DNA of 44,405 bases from positions 1 to 44,405 of the forward strand of contig CAKSPO010000016.1 in NCBI GenBank assembly GCA_934481515.1. The letters are read 5' to 3'. Below the pieces are notes generated by a model, which worked only from the letters and a program-made list of their open reading frames with translations, was not told the DNA's origin and did no database searches. The translations under genes were made by a program, and so were the position numbers. The DNA is from an uncultured Eubacteriales bacterium (lineage in GTDB: Bacteria > Bacillota > Clostridia > Oscillospirales > CAG-272). Of the stretch, positions 32,965 to 41,007 are shown piece by piece (positions within the stretch are counted from its first letter, which is position 1; each line of letters opens with the position of its first letter).

Positions 32965-32993
32965 TTGACTTCCGGCATAAAATCCGCTATAAT
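32965..32993 (+). promoter_or_regulatory. Sigma-A type promoter for the zinc-ribbon membrane gene
   Basis: TTGACT (32965-32970), a 17-bp spacer and a perfect TATAAT (32988-32993). The leader is only about 25 bases. Confidence 0.8.
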
Positions 32994-33025
32994 AAGTGCA
33001 GAAAATACACGAAAGAGGAATGATT

Positions 33026-33529
33026 ATGCAAAAAATTTCCGTCAAGCTCCGTGCTCTGCTTCTCTCGGCAGTCCTTTCCAGCATTCTTTTTGTCGTCGGA
33101 ATTCCGATGATTATCCTTGGTGCCTCCAACGGTATCACTTTTCTGATGGTAGCAGGAATCGTTCTGACCGGTGTCGATTTTTATGCCGCTCCGATTCTAT
33201 GGGTCACTTACGGCGGGAAAAAGACCTGGCGGCGGGTGATATTCGCCGTTCTTTCGGAAAACATTCTTACGGTCAGCGGGCTTTCCGCTCAGCTGGCGCT
33301 TCCGGAGGAAGAGATTCGGAAGATTTTGCAGGGGTGCGTACAGGAATGCTATCTGACCGGGTATCTCTTTGACGGAGAATGTCTGACGCTCAACACAAAC
33401 AAAAATCCGCAGGATCGCATTCTCACGGCGGAATGCGAAAGCTGCGGCGCGAAGGTCACTTACCGTCCCGGAGAAACACCGGTCTGCCCCTACTGCGGCA
33501 GTACGATCCACCCGCAGTCCGGTCATTGA
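33026..33529 (+). CDS. Small membrane protein with winged-helix-like and zinc-ribbon regions
   Basis: A 167-residue protein I cannot assign to a named family. Two hydrophobic helices (about 10-33 and 37-61) form an N-terminal membrane hairpin. Residues about 75-122 resemble a small winged helix (ENILTVSGLSAQLALPEEEI, then a turn with YLFDGECLTLN). The C terminus has a zinc ribbon with Cys137, Cys140, Cys154 and Cys157 (CESC and CPYC). A membrane anchor with a putative nucleic-acid or protein-binding tail is unusual; function is unknown. The ATG at 33026 is six bases after AGAGGA; an ATG two codons earlier is too close to that site. Confidence 0.72.
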   Translation: MQKISVKLRALLLSAVLSSILFVVGIPMIILGASNGITFLMVAGIVLTGVDFYAAPILWVTYGGKKTWRRVIFAVLSENILTVSGLSAQLALPEEEIRKILQGCVQECYLTGYLFDGECLTLNTNKNPQDRILTAECESCGAKVTYRPGETPVCPYCGSTIHPQSGH

Positions 33530-33564
33530 ACACGCTCAGAAAAAAACATCCGTATACAGAAATA

Positions 33565-33606
33565 CCGGGGATTCCGTTTCGAAATCCCCGGCATATGATT
33601 TTTTGT
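33565..33606. terminator. Convergent terminator between the zinc-ribbon gene and fucO
   Basis: CCGGGGATT (33565-33573) pairs with AATCCCCGG (33583-33591), followed on the plus strand by CATATGATTTTTTG. It is positioned to serve both convergent genes. Confidence 0.8.
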
Positions 33607-33623
33607 TTTCCGGTTTCTGCCGA

Positions 33624-34769
33624 TCAGAGCAGAGAGCGGTAAAGCGCCATGATGTCCTCCAAGGTCGGATCCTTCGGGTTCCCCGGACGGCAGGCATCTG
33701 CCATAGCGGACTCGGACAGGAAGCGAATATCCTCTTCCTTTGCGATGCCCTTCAGGTCTTTCGGAATTCCGACATCGACAGAAAGCTGCCGGACGGCATC
33801 CACCGCGGCACGGCGGTATTCCTCTACCGTCATCTTTTCGGTTCCGGGAACGCCCATTGCCTTTGCGATATCACGGTATTTTTCACCGGTTGCCGGAGCG
33901 TTATATTCCATGACCGTCGGCAGCAGAATCGCGTTGGCAACGCCGTGCGGCGTATCATAAACGGCTCCCAGTGCGTGCGCCATGGAGTGGACAATTCCAA
34001 GACCGACATTCGAGAATCCCATACCGGCAATGTACTGTCCGAGCGCCATGCCTTCTCTTCCCTCCGGCGTGTTTGCCACTGCCCCGCGCAGGTTGGCGGA
34101 AATCAGCTCGATCGCCTTGAGATGGAACATATCGGTCATTTCCCATGCGCCCTTGGTAATATATCCTTCAATGGCATGCGTCAGTGCGTCCATCCCGGTT
34201 GCAGCCGTCAGACCGCGCGGCATGCTGGACATCATTTCCGGATCGACAATGGCGACCACGGGAATATCGTGCACGTCCACGCAGACGAACTTTCTCTTCT
34301 TCTCGGTATCGGTAATCACGTAGTTGATGGTGACCTCTGCCGCAGTGCCTGCCGTGGTCGGAATGGCAATGATCGGAACGGACGGGTGCTTGGTGGGCGC
34401 AACACCTTCCAGACTCCGCACGTCCGCGTATTCCGGATTTGCAATGATGATACCGATTGCTTTGCAGGTATCCATGGAAGAACCGCCGCCGACCGCTACC
34501 AGATAGTCGGCTCCGGATTTCCGGAACGCTTCCACGCCGCTCTGCACGTTCTCAATGGTCGGGTTTGCCTTGATATCGGAATATACTTCATACGGAAGCT
34601 TTGCGCTGTCCAGTACGTCCAGCACCTTTTTGGTCACGCCAAACCGGATCAGATCCGGATCCGAGCAAACGAATCCCTTGGAAAAGCCGCGACGCTGTAC
34701 TTCTCCGACCAATTCCTTGACGGATCCTGCGCCGTGATACGATGTCTCATTCAAAACCAATCTTGCCAT
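33624..34769 (-). CDS. fucO: Lactaldehyde reductase (iron-dependent alcohol dehydrogenase)
   Basis: A 381-residue group III iron-containing alcohol dehydrogenase, closely resembling Escherichia coli FucO (382 residues) along its whole length. Shared segments include ADYLVAVGGGSSMDTCKAIGII, IPTTAGTAAEVTINYVITD and MALGQYIAGMGFSNVGLG (each quoted only in part). Metal ligands lie in MDALTHAIEGYI and HSMAHALGAVYDTPHG. FucO reduces L-lactaldehyde, made by fuculose- or rhamnulose-phosphate aldolases, to L-1,2-propanediol with NADH, regenerating NAD anaerobically. That fits the rhaA/aldolase pair about 7 kb away. It is 20 bases downstream of the YdcF-family gene and probably shares its transcript. 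The start follows GGAGG. Confidence 0.92.
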   Translation of the reverse strand: MARLVLNETSYHGAGSVKELVGEVQRRGFSKGFVCSDPDLIRFGVTKKVLDVLDSAKLPYEVYSDIKANPTIENVQSGVEAFRKSGADYLVAVGGGSSMDTCKAIGIIIANPEYADVRSLEGVAPTKHPSVPIIAIPTTAGTAAEVTINYVITDTEKKRKFVCVDVHDIPVVAIVDPEMMSSMPRGLTAATGMDALTHAIEGYITKGAWEMTDMFHLKAIELISANLRGAVANTPEGREGMALGQYIAGMGFSNVGLGIVHSMAHALGAVYDTPHGVANAILLPTVMEYNAPATGEKYRDIAKAMGVPGTEKMTVEEYRRAAVDAVRQLSVDVGIPKDLKGIAKEEDIRFLSESAMADACRPGNPKDPTLEDIMALYRSLL

Positions 34770-34789
34770 GTTCAGAATACCTCCGTTTT

Positions 34790-35470
34790 TTATCGGTCCT
34801 CCGCAGCTCCTGTCCGGATCTGCGTGTAAACCACATCTTTGGTTCTTGCGAGAACTTCCCGGAGATTGCGCTTGGTCTGCCCCCGGTAGGATCGAAGATC
34901 CGCCGGAACGCCGTATGCGTCCAATCCCATCCGCTCCGCAATGTAGAGAGTGCGCGGAAGGTGGTACTCCTGCGTAACGATCAGGACGCGCATTCCGCTG
35001 TTTCCCTTGGCGAGATTCTCCATGCTCTCAAAGGTGGAAAATCCGGCTCCGTCCTCAAGGATGCACTCCTCCGGAACACCGAGAGATACCGCATACCGCC
35101 TCATTGCGCCGGCTTCGTCGTAGGTTCCGTGTCGGTCGCCGCTCATGACGATCCGTCCGGCATATCCGTTCAAAACCAACTCTGCGCCGGTTCTGACACG
35201 ATCCTCCAGCATCTGCGAAAGGCTCCCGTCTTCATGGACGCGGCATCCGAGCACCAGCACGCAATCGTAGGCGGGTTGGTTTTCTTCCAGCTTTTTCGGC
35301 GTAAGGATTTTTTCCTTCTCCCGCACCGCAACGGCACCGCTGATGGTCAGCAATACCGCACCGCACAAAAGCATCGTACCCGCCAGCATCAGAGCACCGG
35401 TCAACACTCTTTTCTTTCCCGCCGAGGTGGCGGCGCCTTCCGTTTTGAAACAATGATGGCGCTTTTGCAT
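34790..35470 (-). CDS. YdcF/SanA-family (DUF218) membrane protein
   Basis: A 226-residue protein with one N-terminal membrane helix (about 23-48) and an extracytoplasmic DUF218 domain. The family signatures are VLVLGCRVHEDGSLSQML (near 70), DR..TGAELVLNG, IVMSGDRHGTYDEAGAM and LIVTQEYHLPRTLYIAERMG-like residues (quoted in part). SanA and ElyC relatives influence envelope barrier function and peptidoglycan-lipid balance, but the biochemical activity is unknown. The start at 35470 follows GGAGG; a 21-codon extension lacks support. It precedes fucO by 20 bases and has its own promoter, so the two genes form a small operon of unclear logic. Confidence 0.85.
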   Translation of the reverse strand: MQKRHHCFKTEGAATSAGKKRVLTGALMLAGTMLLCGAVLLTISGAVAVREKEKILTPKKLEENQPAYDCVLVLGCRVHEDGSLSQMLEDRVRTGAELVLNGYAGRIVMSGDRHGTYDEAGAMRRYAVSLGVPEECILEDGAGFSTFESMENLAKGNSGMRVLIVTQEYHLPRTLYIAERMGLDAYGVPADLRSYRGQTKRNLREVLARTKDVVYTQIRTGAAEDR

Positions 35471-35501
35471 GGTACCTCCGGTTCTGTCATTCTCTGTTTT
35501 C

Positions 35502-35530
35502 AGTATAGCAGGTATGACCGAAAATGTCAA
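35502..35530 (-). promoter_or_regulatory. Sigma-A type promoter for the YdcF-fucO pair
   Basis: On the minus strand a perfect TTGACA (35530-35525), a 17-bp spacer and TATACT (35507-35502), located in the gap after sigF. Confidence 0.8.
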
Positions 35531-35578
35531 CACCTTTCAGAAAACATTGACCTATTTTTCACATATCTGACACGGAAA

Positions 35579-36313
35579 TTACTCCAGTTCCCGCCGCAGA
35601 CTCTGAAGAATTTTCTTCTCCTCGCGCGACACCCGTACCTGTGTCAGCCCCAGTGCATCCGCGGTCTCCTGCTGGGTAAAGCCGCGGTAATAACGCATCA
35701 GCACGATCTTTTTCCAGATCGGCGGCAGTCTTCCGATGCACTGTGCCAGCGCGATCCGGTCACAGATCCGTTCGCTTTCGTTTTCACTCTCGCTGTCGGC
35801 AAGCACCCCCTCGTAGGTGACGGAATCCTCTCCGTAGACATAATCCGAAAGCGAGGTCACCGGCGACATGGAATCCAGTGAAACCGCCGCCTCCTCGGCG
35901 CTGATTCCGCACTTCTGCGCCAGCTCCGCAATTCCGGGATCCCGTCCCTCCTCGGCGACAATCCGGTTTTTCTCGTGCATCAGTGCAAGCCCCTGCTTTT
36001 TGTAGATGCGGCTGACCTTGATCGGTCCGTTGTCCCGCAGATGCCGCCGGATTTCCCCGACAATCAGCGGAACGGCGTAGGTGGAAAATGCATTTCCGCG
36101 TTCCGGCGCAAAAGAGCGGATCGCTTTGACCATTCCGATGGTTCCGATCTGCACCAGATCCTCATATTCGGTTCCGCGATCCAGAAACCGCCTTGCCACG
36201 GTTCGTACAAGTCCGAGATTTTCTTCGATCAGTGCGGACTCCGCTTCCCGGTCTCCCTGCCGGACACGTTCCAAAAGCTCTGCGTTTCTCCCGTAAACGG
36301 TCGTCTCTCCCAT
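35579..36313 (-). CDS. sigF: Forespore sigma factor F
   Basis: SigF is the first compartment-specific sigma factor of sporulation and is active in the forespore. The 244-residue protein shows region 2 (YEDLVQIGTIGMVKAIRSF and FSTYAVPLIVGEIRRHLRD), region 3 and the region 4 HTH near the end (TQQETADALGLTQVRVSREE). TYAVPxIxGEIrRxLRD is specific to the SigF/SigB/SigG group. Being encoded directly after spoIIAA and spoIIAB identifies it as SigF. The ATG at 36313 has GGGGGA seven bases upstream. A GTG at 36355 overlapping the spoIIAB stop is an alternative and would add 14 residues. Confidence 0.93.
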   Translation of the reverse strand: MGETTVYGRNAELLERVRQGDREAESALIEENLGLVRTVARRFLDRGTEYEDLVQIGTIGMVKAIRSFAPERGNAFSTYAVPLIVGEIRRHLRDNGPIKVSRIYKKQGLALMHEKNRIVAEEGRDPGIAELAQKCGISAEEAAVSLDSMSPVTSLSDYVYGEDSVTYEGVLADSESENESERICDRIALAQCIGRLPPIWKKIVLMRYYRGFTQQETADALGLTQVRVSREEKKILQSLRRELE

Positions 36314-36351
36314 GTGGTTTTCCCCCATTGAAAATCCGTAAGCCGGTCGGC

Positions 36352-36804
36352 TCACTTATGTAACCGTTTGAGCAGGGTCACCGTGGTTCCTTTCCCGACG
36401 CGGCTGCTGACGCGTACCTCGTCGCAGAAGCTTTCCATAACGGTAAAGCCCATTCCGCTTCTCTCTCCGCCCGCATCCGTGGTAAAAAGCGGTTCCCGCG
36501 CCTGTCGGACATCCGGAATTCCGCAACCTCGATCCCGGATTTCCACGCAGACAAGACGCCCCTCGCACAATTTGACGCCGATCTGAATCTCGCCCTTTTC
36601 CTCCCGGTAGGCATGTACGATGCAGTTGGTCACCGCTTCCGAAACCGCGCATTTGATGTCCGCAAGTTCCACGGCGCTCGGATCCAGCTGTGCGCAGAAC
36701 GCCGCGACAGCCGCCCGTGCCATTCCTTCGTTGACAGACAGCGACGGCAGGGTCATATGCATCTCATTTTCCACTGCCGCACTGAAATCCACTCTGTTTT
36801 TCAT
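36352..36804 (-). CDS. spoIIAB: Anti-sigma F factor / serine kinase SpoIIAB
   Basis: SpoIIAB holds SigF inactive and phosphorylates SpoIIAA. The 150-residue GHKL-type ATPase has the N box AVSEAVTNCIVHAY near 48-61, the G1 box IRDRGCGIPD near 92 and the G2 region GMGFTVMESFCD near 117. The N-terminal dimer helices (VNEGMARAAVAAF) are also typical. The start overlaps the spoIIAA stop by ATGA, and its stop is at the start of sigF, so the three genes are translationally coupled in the standard spoIIA order. Confidence 0.95.
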   Translation of the reverse strand: MKNRVDFSAAVENEMHMTLPSLSVNEGMARAAVAAFCAQLDPSAVELADIKCAVSEAVTNCIVHAYREEKGEIQIGVKLCEGRLVCVEIRDRGCGIPDVRQAREPLFTTDAGGERSGMGFTVMESFCDEVRVSSRVGKGTTVTLLKRLHK

Positions 36805-37148
36805 TTTTCCGTTCCTTTCTTCTTTGTTCTCAGAATGCTTACCATCCGATCCATTCCGGCAAGGCGGATCATCCGCATGACCGCCGGGCTCGGATCCAGC
36901 ACCGACAGGGTTCCGCCGTATTGCCGCACCAGAGCAAACCGTCCCATAATCAACCCCAGTCCGGAGCTGTCCATGAAATCCACACCGGAAAGCTCCAGAT
37001 ACACCTTTTGCGGACGCTCCGCAAGAATCCGTTCATCAATGCCTGTCCGCGCCTCGACCGCGCTGTGATGGTCAATCTCGCCGCCGAGATGCACCGTCAT
37101 CACGTCTGCACGGCTTTCATATCTGATTTCTCCGCTTTTTTTGATCAT
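36801..37148 (-). CDS. spoIIAA: Anti-sigma F factor antagonist SpoIIAA
   Basis: SpoIIAA is the STAS-domain switch protein that, when dephosphorylated by SpoIIE, pulls SpoIIAB off SigF. The 115-residue protein has the STAS phosphorylation motif VDFMDSSGLGLIMGR near 52-66, with Ser in DSSG as the phosphosite, and LGGEIDHHSA near the start. The start at 37148 follows AAGGAG; 12 upstream in-frame codons are excluded because the ribosome site would lie within them. It heads the spoIIA operon. A clear sigma-H promoter was not recognised. Confidence 0.94.
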   Translation of the reverse strand: MIKKSGEIRYESRADVMTVHLGGEIDHHSAVEARTGIDERILAERPQKVYLELSGVDFMDSSGLGLIMGRFALVRQYGGTLSVLDPSPAVMRMIRLAGMDRMVSILRTKKKGTEK

Positions 37149-37218
37149 CTGTTTTCTCCTTCCGCCGCTCCTTTGGCACGCCATTCAGTATCCGTTTTTC
37201 ATTTTAGCACGGACGGAG

Positions 37219-37250
37219 CAAAAAAAAGGTCGGAACCTGTTGGCTCCGAC
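37219..37250 (-). terminator. Orphan minus-strand terminator upstream of spoIIAA
   Basis: GTCGGA (37229-37234) pairs with TCCGAC (37245-37250), with a further CC/GG pair inside. On the minus strand it is followed by eight Ts (37228-37221), the standard intrinsic-terminator form. No minus-strand gene is seen immediately upstream of it, and it lies about 70 bases before the spoIIAA start, so it may end a small RNA, act as an attenuator or insulate the operon. Confidence 0.65.
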
Positions 37251-37415
37251 ACAAAAATCGTTATGAAAAATCCGTCTTTTCCCGTGTCTTTCCGACACGA
37301 AAAAAGCTGTGCACACCCGTTTTACAATCAAAGAGATTCGGAGAAGCGCCAAAGGAAAGCGCTATAAAAAATTCTTTTTACAGAACGCAAAAAAAAAACG
37401 AAGGAGAGTTCTGCA

Positions 37416-38339
37416 ATGAAAATTGTGACACTGACGCTATGCCCTGCGATCGATGTTCATGCAAGTCTGCCCGAGTTGCGCATAAAATCCGAAAACGCCG
37501 CGACGGTGATTTCCAGAGACGCCGGCGGAAAAGGAGTCAATATCAGCCGTGCGCTGAAATATAACGGCACCGATTCCGTCGCTCTCATTTTTGTCGGTGC
37601 GGAAAATGTCGCACCTTACCGGGAGGCGCTGAAAAAGGACGGGCTTTCCTGTGTCTTTTCGGAAAAGCCCGGAAGCATCCGGGAAAACCTGACCCTGCAT
37701 GCCGGGGACGGCTCGGAAACGCGCATCAGCTTTTCCGGATTTCCGCTGGACGACTCCGTTCTGAAAGAGATTTCCGACCTTGCCGCCCTTTCGCCGGGAG
37801 ACATTCTGACCTTTACCGGAAGGGTTGCGGACGGAATGTCGATGAGTGCCGTCCGGCAGTTTTTGGTTTCTCTCAGCGAACGCGGAATCCGGGTGGTTGT
37901 GGATTCCAAGTCCTTCTCGACAGAAGACCTTACAGCTGTGGCACCTTTTTTGATAAAGCCGAATGAAGAAGAAATTTCCGGCTTCTTAAGAACGTCGGTG
38001 CGCACCTTTGCGGAATGCACCGACGGATGCCGTGCACTGCAGGAAAACGGCATTGAAAACGTCATGGTATCGCTTGGTGCACGCGGGGCGATGCTTTGCT
38101 GTAAAGAAGGACTTTTCCGCGCTGAGCCGCCGGTGCTTTCCGCCGTTTCCACCATTGGTGCCGGAGACAGCTCGATTGCCGGGTTTTTGCAGGCGTTTGC
38201 AGAGGGGCAAAGCAAGCCGGAGTGCCTGCGCCGTGCGGTCGCCTTCGGAAGCGCCGCCTGTCTGCGTGCCGGAACGCTTCCCCCGCTTCCGCAGGACATT
38301 GCCGCACTGCTTCCGGAAATCAAGGTATCCCGCGGCTGA
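37416..38339 (+). CDS. 1-phosphofructokinase / LacC-type hexose-phosphate kinase (PfkB family)
   Basis: A 307-residue PfkB-family kinase that phosphorylates a sugar phosphate with ATP. The N terminus ITLTLCPAIDV-like (VTLTLCPAID) and AGGKGVNISRAL near 42 form the first family signature with the sugar-binding GGKG. IGAGDSSIAGFLQAF near 248 is the second, with the catalytic Asp in GAGD. This layout is shared by FruK (fructose-1-phosphate) and LacC (tagatose-6-phosphate); the substrate cannot be settled and no fructose PTS is adjacent. The ATG follows AAGGAGAG. It stands alone between the spoIIA operon (divergent) and the uronate operon (convergent). Confidence 0.88.
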   Translation: MKIVTLTLCPAIDVHASLPELRIKSENAATVISRDAGGKGVNISRALKYNGTDSVALIFVGAENVAPYREALKKDGLSCVFSEKPGSIRENLTLHAGDGSETRISFSGFPLDDSVLKEISDLAALSPGDILTFTGRVADGMSMSAVRQFLVSLSERGIRVVVDSKSFSTEDLTAVAPFLIKPNEEEISGFLRTSVRTFAECTDGCRALQENGIENVMVSLGARGAMLCCKEGLFRAEPPVLSAVSTIGAGDSSIAGFLQAFAEGQSKPECLRRAVAFGSAACLRAGTLPPLPQDIAALLPEIKVSRG

Positions 38340-38486
38340 ACACAGCCGACGTCAGGCAGAAAAATTCACAATTGTTTTCTCAAAAAATGCCACCCGTTTT
38401 TCCAAACGGCAGCATTGATGCGACACAAAAATGCTTGTTGGAAAAGTGGTTTTGGGTTCTCCTTTGAAGGCGGTTCATTGGGGTTG

Positions 38487-38532
38487 CCTGTAAAAGGGGC
38501 GCCGCACGAATGTGCGGCGCCCCTTTTACAGG
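38487..38532. terminator. 21-bp perfect hairpin terminator at the end of the uronate operon
   Basis: A 21-bp perfect stem (left arm 38487-38507, right arm 38512-38532) closes a GAAT tetraloop. It has a GC-rich core, flanking A/T runs, and lies 12 bases past the GH39 stop on the minus strand. It closely resembles the palindrome at 382-413 (AAAAGGG, then GCCGC core), suggesting a common terminator design in this genome. Confidence 0.8.
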
Positions 38533-38544
38533 TCGTTTCCTCAA

Positions 38545-40047
38545 TTATTCGGAAATGGTAATCAGGAAGGTACTGTTGGGAGTCAGGGTCAGATGAACCT
38601 TGTTCTTCTCCGGAGTTGCGACAAACTGCTGTACCGGCTTGAGCTTTCCTTCCTCGCGAAGCTCCCGAATCTCCTCTTCGGTCGGGTTCTTCCCGATTTG
38701 CTTCCGCATGGCAAGGCGGTAGGGGTTGGTCGTGTTCCGGTCGATGCAATACACTGTCACGGTCTTGCCTTCAATCGGCGCTTCGAATGCCACGGTCTCC
38801 GTGCAATCCGGCAGATTCTCTTCGAAATACTCGGAGGAATGGCTCAGAAGAATGCTGTATGCGCCTGCTCCGTTGCCGGTCGGGACAACATAGGTATTCT
38901 CTCCGACGCCGGTTGCGGCAAGCAGGTTTTCGTGCAGTCTGGAAGCGAGGATATACGCATTGTAGATCGGCTTGGCGATGAAATGCAGGGTGAAGAAGTT
39001 CCGGAAGCCGGAAAAATCTTCGGTCATTTCGTGCTGACCGGACAGGCAGATTTCCATCTGGGAAATCGGGAAGCCGGAGCGAATGATTTCATGGATCAGC
39101 TTCGCGTAATATGCCGAAAATACCTCGGTCTCACGGAAGATCAGCTCCGGCGCTTCTTCCATATTGGCATACCCGTGACTGCAGGCACCCCATTCGTCCA
39201 CAATGATTTCACGGTCGCCGAAGCCGCAATCGTTGATGACCTGCATGTATTCCGTCTGATTTCTGATATTGTTTGCAACGGTCAGACGGTCAATTCCATC
39301 ATGTAGCTCCTGCGGATGTGTCCCGTAATTGTGCAGTGCGATATAGTCCAGATGCAGGTTCCGTTCCTTGACAAACCGGAGGAAGCCATCCAGAAATTTG
39401 ATGCGCATTGCCAGTGCAGGTCCGCCGATGCGGAGCTTTTCCGAAACCCGATCCAAGGCATGTGCAAAGCTTTCGTACATCTTGCAGTAGGTTTCCAGCC
39501 GCTTCTGCTGGTTTTCCGGAGTGGCTCCGCGATACTCCCACAGAAGGAAGCCGTCGAGATCCGGCTCGTTCCAGCAGTGCAGATGCCATCCGCAGACCCG
39601 TTCCAGCCCGTACCGTTCCACAAGATGCTTGGTATATTGATAGCAAACCTCCTCCCAAAGAGCGTAATCGGAGGGTGCCGAGGTGTTGAACATTTTCCCT
39701 TTGTAGCGGGTCTTGTTTTTGGAATGGCTGGTCTGGCTGTGCGGATTGGAGGCGATGCACTCCGGCATTGCCGTATACGCGATCAGAAGATCGTATCCGC
39801 AGGAGACCAGATAATCGAGGCGCAGATCGTTCAGACGGAAATCGTATTGCAGATTTCCCTCTCCGTCCCGGTAAACGATGTCCTCCAGCATGGCATAAAT
39901 CCGAACCGTGCGGATGGAGTGATCCGCCGCCATCCGGTCAAGAATCCGCTTGCCCCACGGGTCCTCTACGGCATCGGTGGGATGAAACAGGCAGTGGCTC
40001 CAGAAATTCGGCTGCTTTTTTACGATCTGATTCTGAATGGTAATCAT
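38545..40047 (-). CDS. Glycoside hydrolase family 39 (beta-xylosidase/iduronidase type)
   Basis: A 500-residue (beta/alpha)8 glycosidase without a signal peptide, so it acts in the cytoplasm on imported oligosaccharides. The acid/base is Glu161 in HCWNEPDLDG and the nucleophile is Glu285 in IIVDEWGACS, the two GH39 signatures. A beta-sandwich domain follows the barrel. GH39 includes beta-xylosidases and alpha-L-iduronidases. Here it is the last gene of a glucuronate-catabolic operon and its start overlaps the uxuA stop by ATGA, so it probably releases uronic acid or xylose units from acidic oligosaccharides such as glucuronoxylan fragments. The exact linkage is inference. Confidence 0.86.
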   Translation of the reverse strand: MITIQNQIVKKQPNFWSHCLFHPTDAVEDPWGKRILDRMAADHSIRTVRIYAMLEDIVYRDGEGNLQYDFRLNDLRLDYLVSCGYDLLIAYTAMPECIASNPHSQTSHSKNKTRYKGKMFNTSAPSDYALWEEVCYQYTKHLVERYGLERVCGWHLHCWNEPDLDGFLLWEYRGATPENQQKRLETYCKMYESFAHALDRVSEKLRIGGPALAMRIKFLDGFLRFVKERNLHLDYIALHNYGTHPQELHDGIDRLTVANNIRNQTEYMQVINDCGFGDREIIVDEWGACSHGYANMEEAPELIFRETEVFSAYYAKLIHEIIRSGFPISQMEICLSGQHEMTEDFSGFRNFFTLHFIAKPIYNAYILASRLHENLLAATGVGENTYVVPTGNGAGAYSILLSHSSEYFEENLPDCTETVAFEAPIEGKTVTVYCIDRNTTNPYRLAMRKQIGKNPTEEEIRELREEGKLKPVQQFVATPEKNKVHLTLTPNSTFLITISE

Positions 40048-41006
40048 TTGGTTTTCCCCTTTCGTTCGACGGCATCCAGAATGCCCTTCAGATACCCGAT
40101 GGCGAACAGTCTTCCCATCGCGTCATAGCCCGCGTGCTGAGACAGCTCTCCCGCCATGGTGGGAGTATGATCCACCCGCACCGGCACGTCCACGCCGCAG
40201 GAAACATAGGTCTTCATCAAATCCGCCATATCCAGCGCTCCGTTGTCATGGAAGGTTTCGCGGAAATGCTCCGGTGTTCCGACGGTGTTCCGGAAATGAA
40301 CAAGATAAATTTTCTTTGCAAAGTCACGGATGGTCTTTTTCAGATCCTCCCCCATGATGTAGAAGTTCGCCTGGCACAGAGTGACCCCAAGACTGTCGCT
40401 TTCGACGATTCCGTAAACCGCCTTTTCGATATTCGCCTTGGAAATCATGATCCGTTCCACGTCGCCAAGACGCGGCACCGGCGGGTCGTCCGGGTGCAAT
40501 GCCAAGCGGACTCCGTATTTTTCCGCCTCCGGAATAACCGCGCGGATAAAATACTCGTAATTTTTCCAAAGCTGATCGGCAGTGATCGCCTGACCGGTCG
40601 GCTCAAAATCCGCCATGTTGAATTCCGTCACCCGTGCGCCGCCGCGCTCCGGGTAGTCTGCGCGGGTACGCAACCAACCGATGTATGCCATCCAATTGAA
40701 GCAGATGGTATCAATATGAAGCTTCTGCATAATCGGGAACATCCGGATGACCTTTTCAATGCTCCGGTCGCGCTCCGCGTCTCCTGCCTTGATATGCTCG
40801 TGTACGCAGACCGGCATCGGCTCAATCACAAGCGGCGTGATTCCGAAATCGGTAAAACGCCGGTAAACGGTCTCCCAATGGGAATAGTCGTTCAGATCAA
40901 ACTGATCGTCCTCCGGCAGGCGTATCACACCGTGCCGGACACCGGACTGCACGGCAAAATCCCATGTGGCATCCGGTTGGCTTCTGAAATAATCCGTAAG
41001 AATCAT
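40044..41006 (-). CDS. uxuA: Mannonate dehydratase
   Basis: UxuA dehydrates D-mannonate to 2-keto-3-deoxygluconate. The 320-residue TIM-barrel protein carries RLALHPDDPPVPRLG near 164, with the metal-binding His, the VHFRNTVGTPEHFRETFHDNG segment (quoted in part: VHFRNTVG, ETFHDNG) near 235, and VPVRVDHTPTMAGE near 275. These match UxuA, although the protein is shorter than the 394-residue Escherichia coli enzyme and similar to compact Gram-positive forms. It follows the SDR gene after one base and overlaps GH39, so all four genes form one operon. Confidence 0.9.
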   Translation of the reverse strand: MILTDYFRSQPDATWDFAVQSGVRHGVIRLPEDDQFDLNDYSHWETVYRRFTDFGITPLVIEPMPVCVHEHIKAGDAERDRSIEKVIRMFPIMQKLHIDTICFNWMAYIGWLRTRADYPERGGARVTEFNMADFEPTGQAITADQLWKNYEYFIRAVIPEAEKYGVRLALHPDDPPVPRLGDVERIMISKANIEKAVYGIVESDSLGVTLCQANFYIMGEDLKKTIRDFAKKIYLVHFRNTVGTPEHFRETFHDNGALDMADLMKTYVSCGVDVPVRVDHTPTMAGELSQHAGYDAMGRLFAIGYLKGILDAVERKGKTK

Positions 41007-41007
41007 A

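Noticed and set aside
33603..34829. Plus-strand frame of 408 codons opposite fucO
   Set aside because: It is the antisense shadow of a gene with full-length similarity to FucO.
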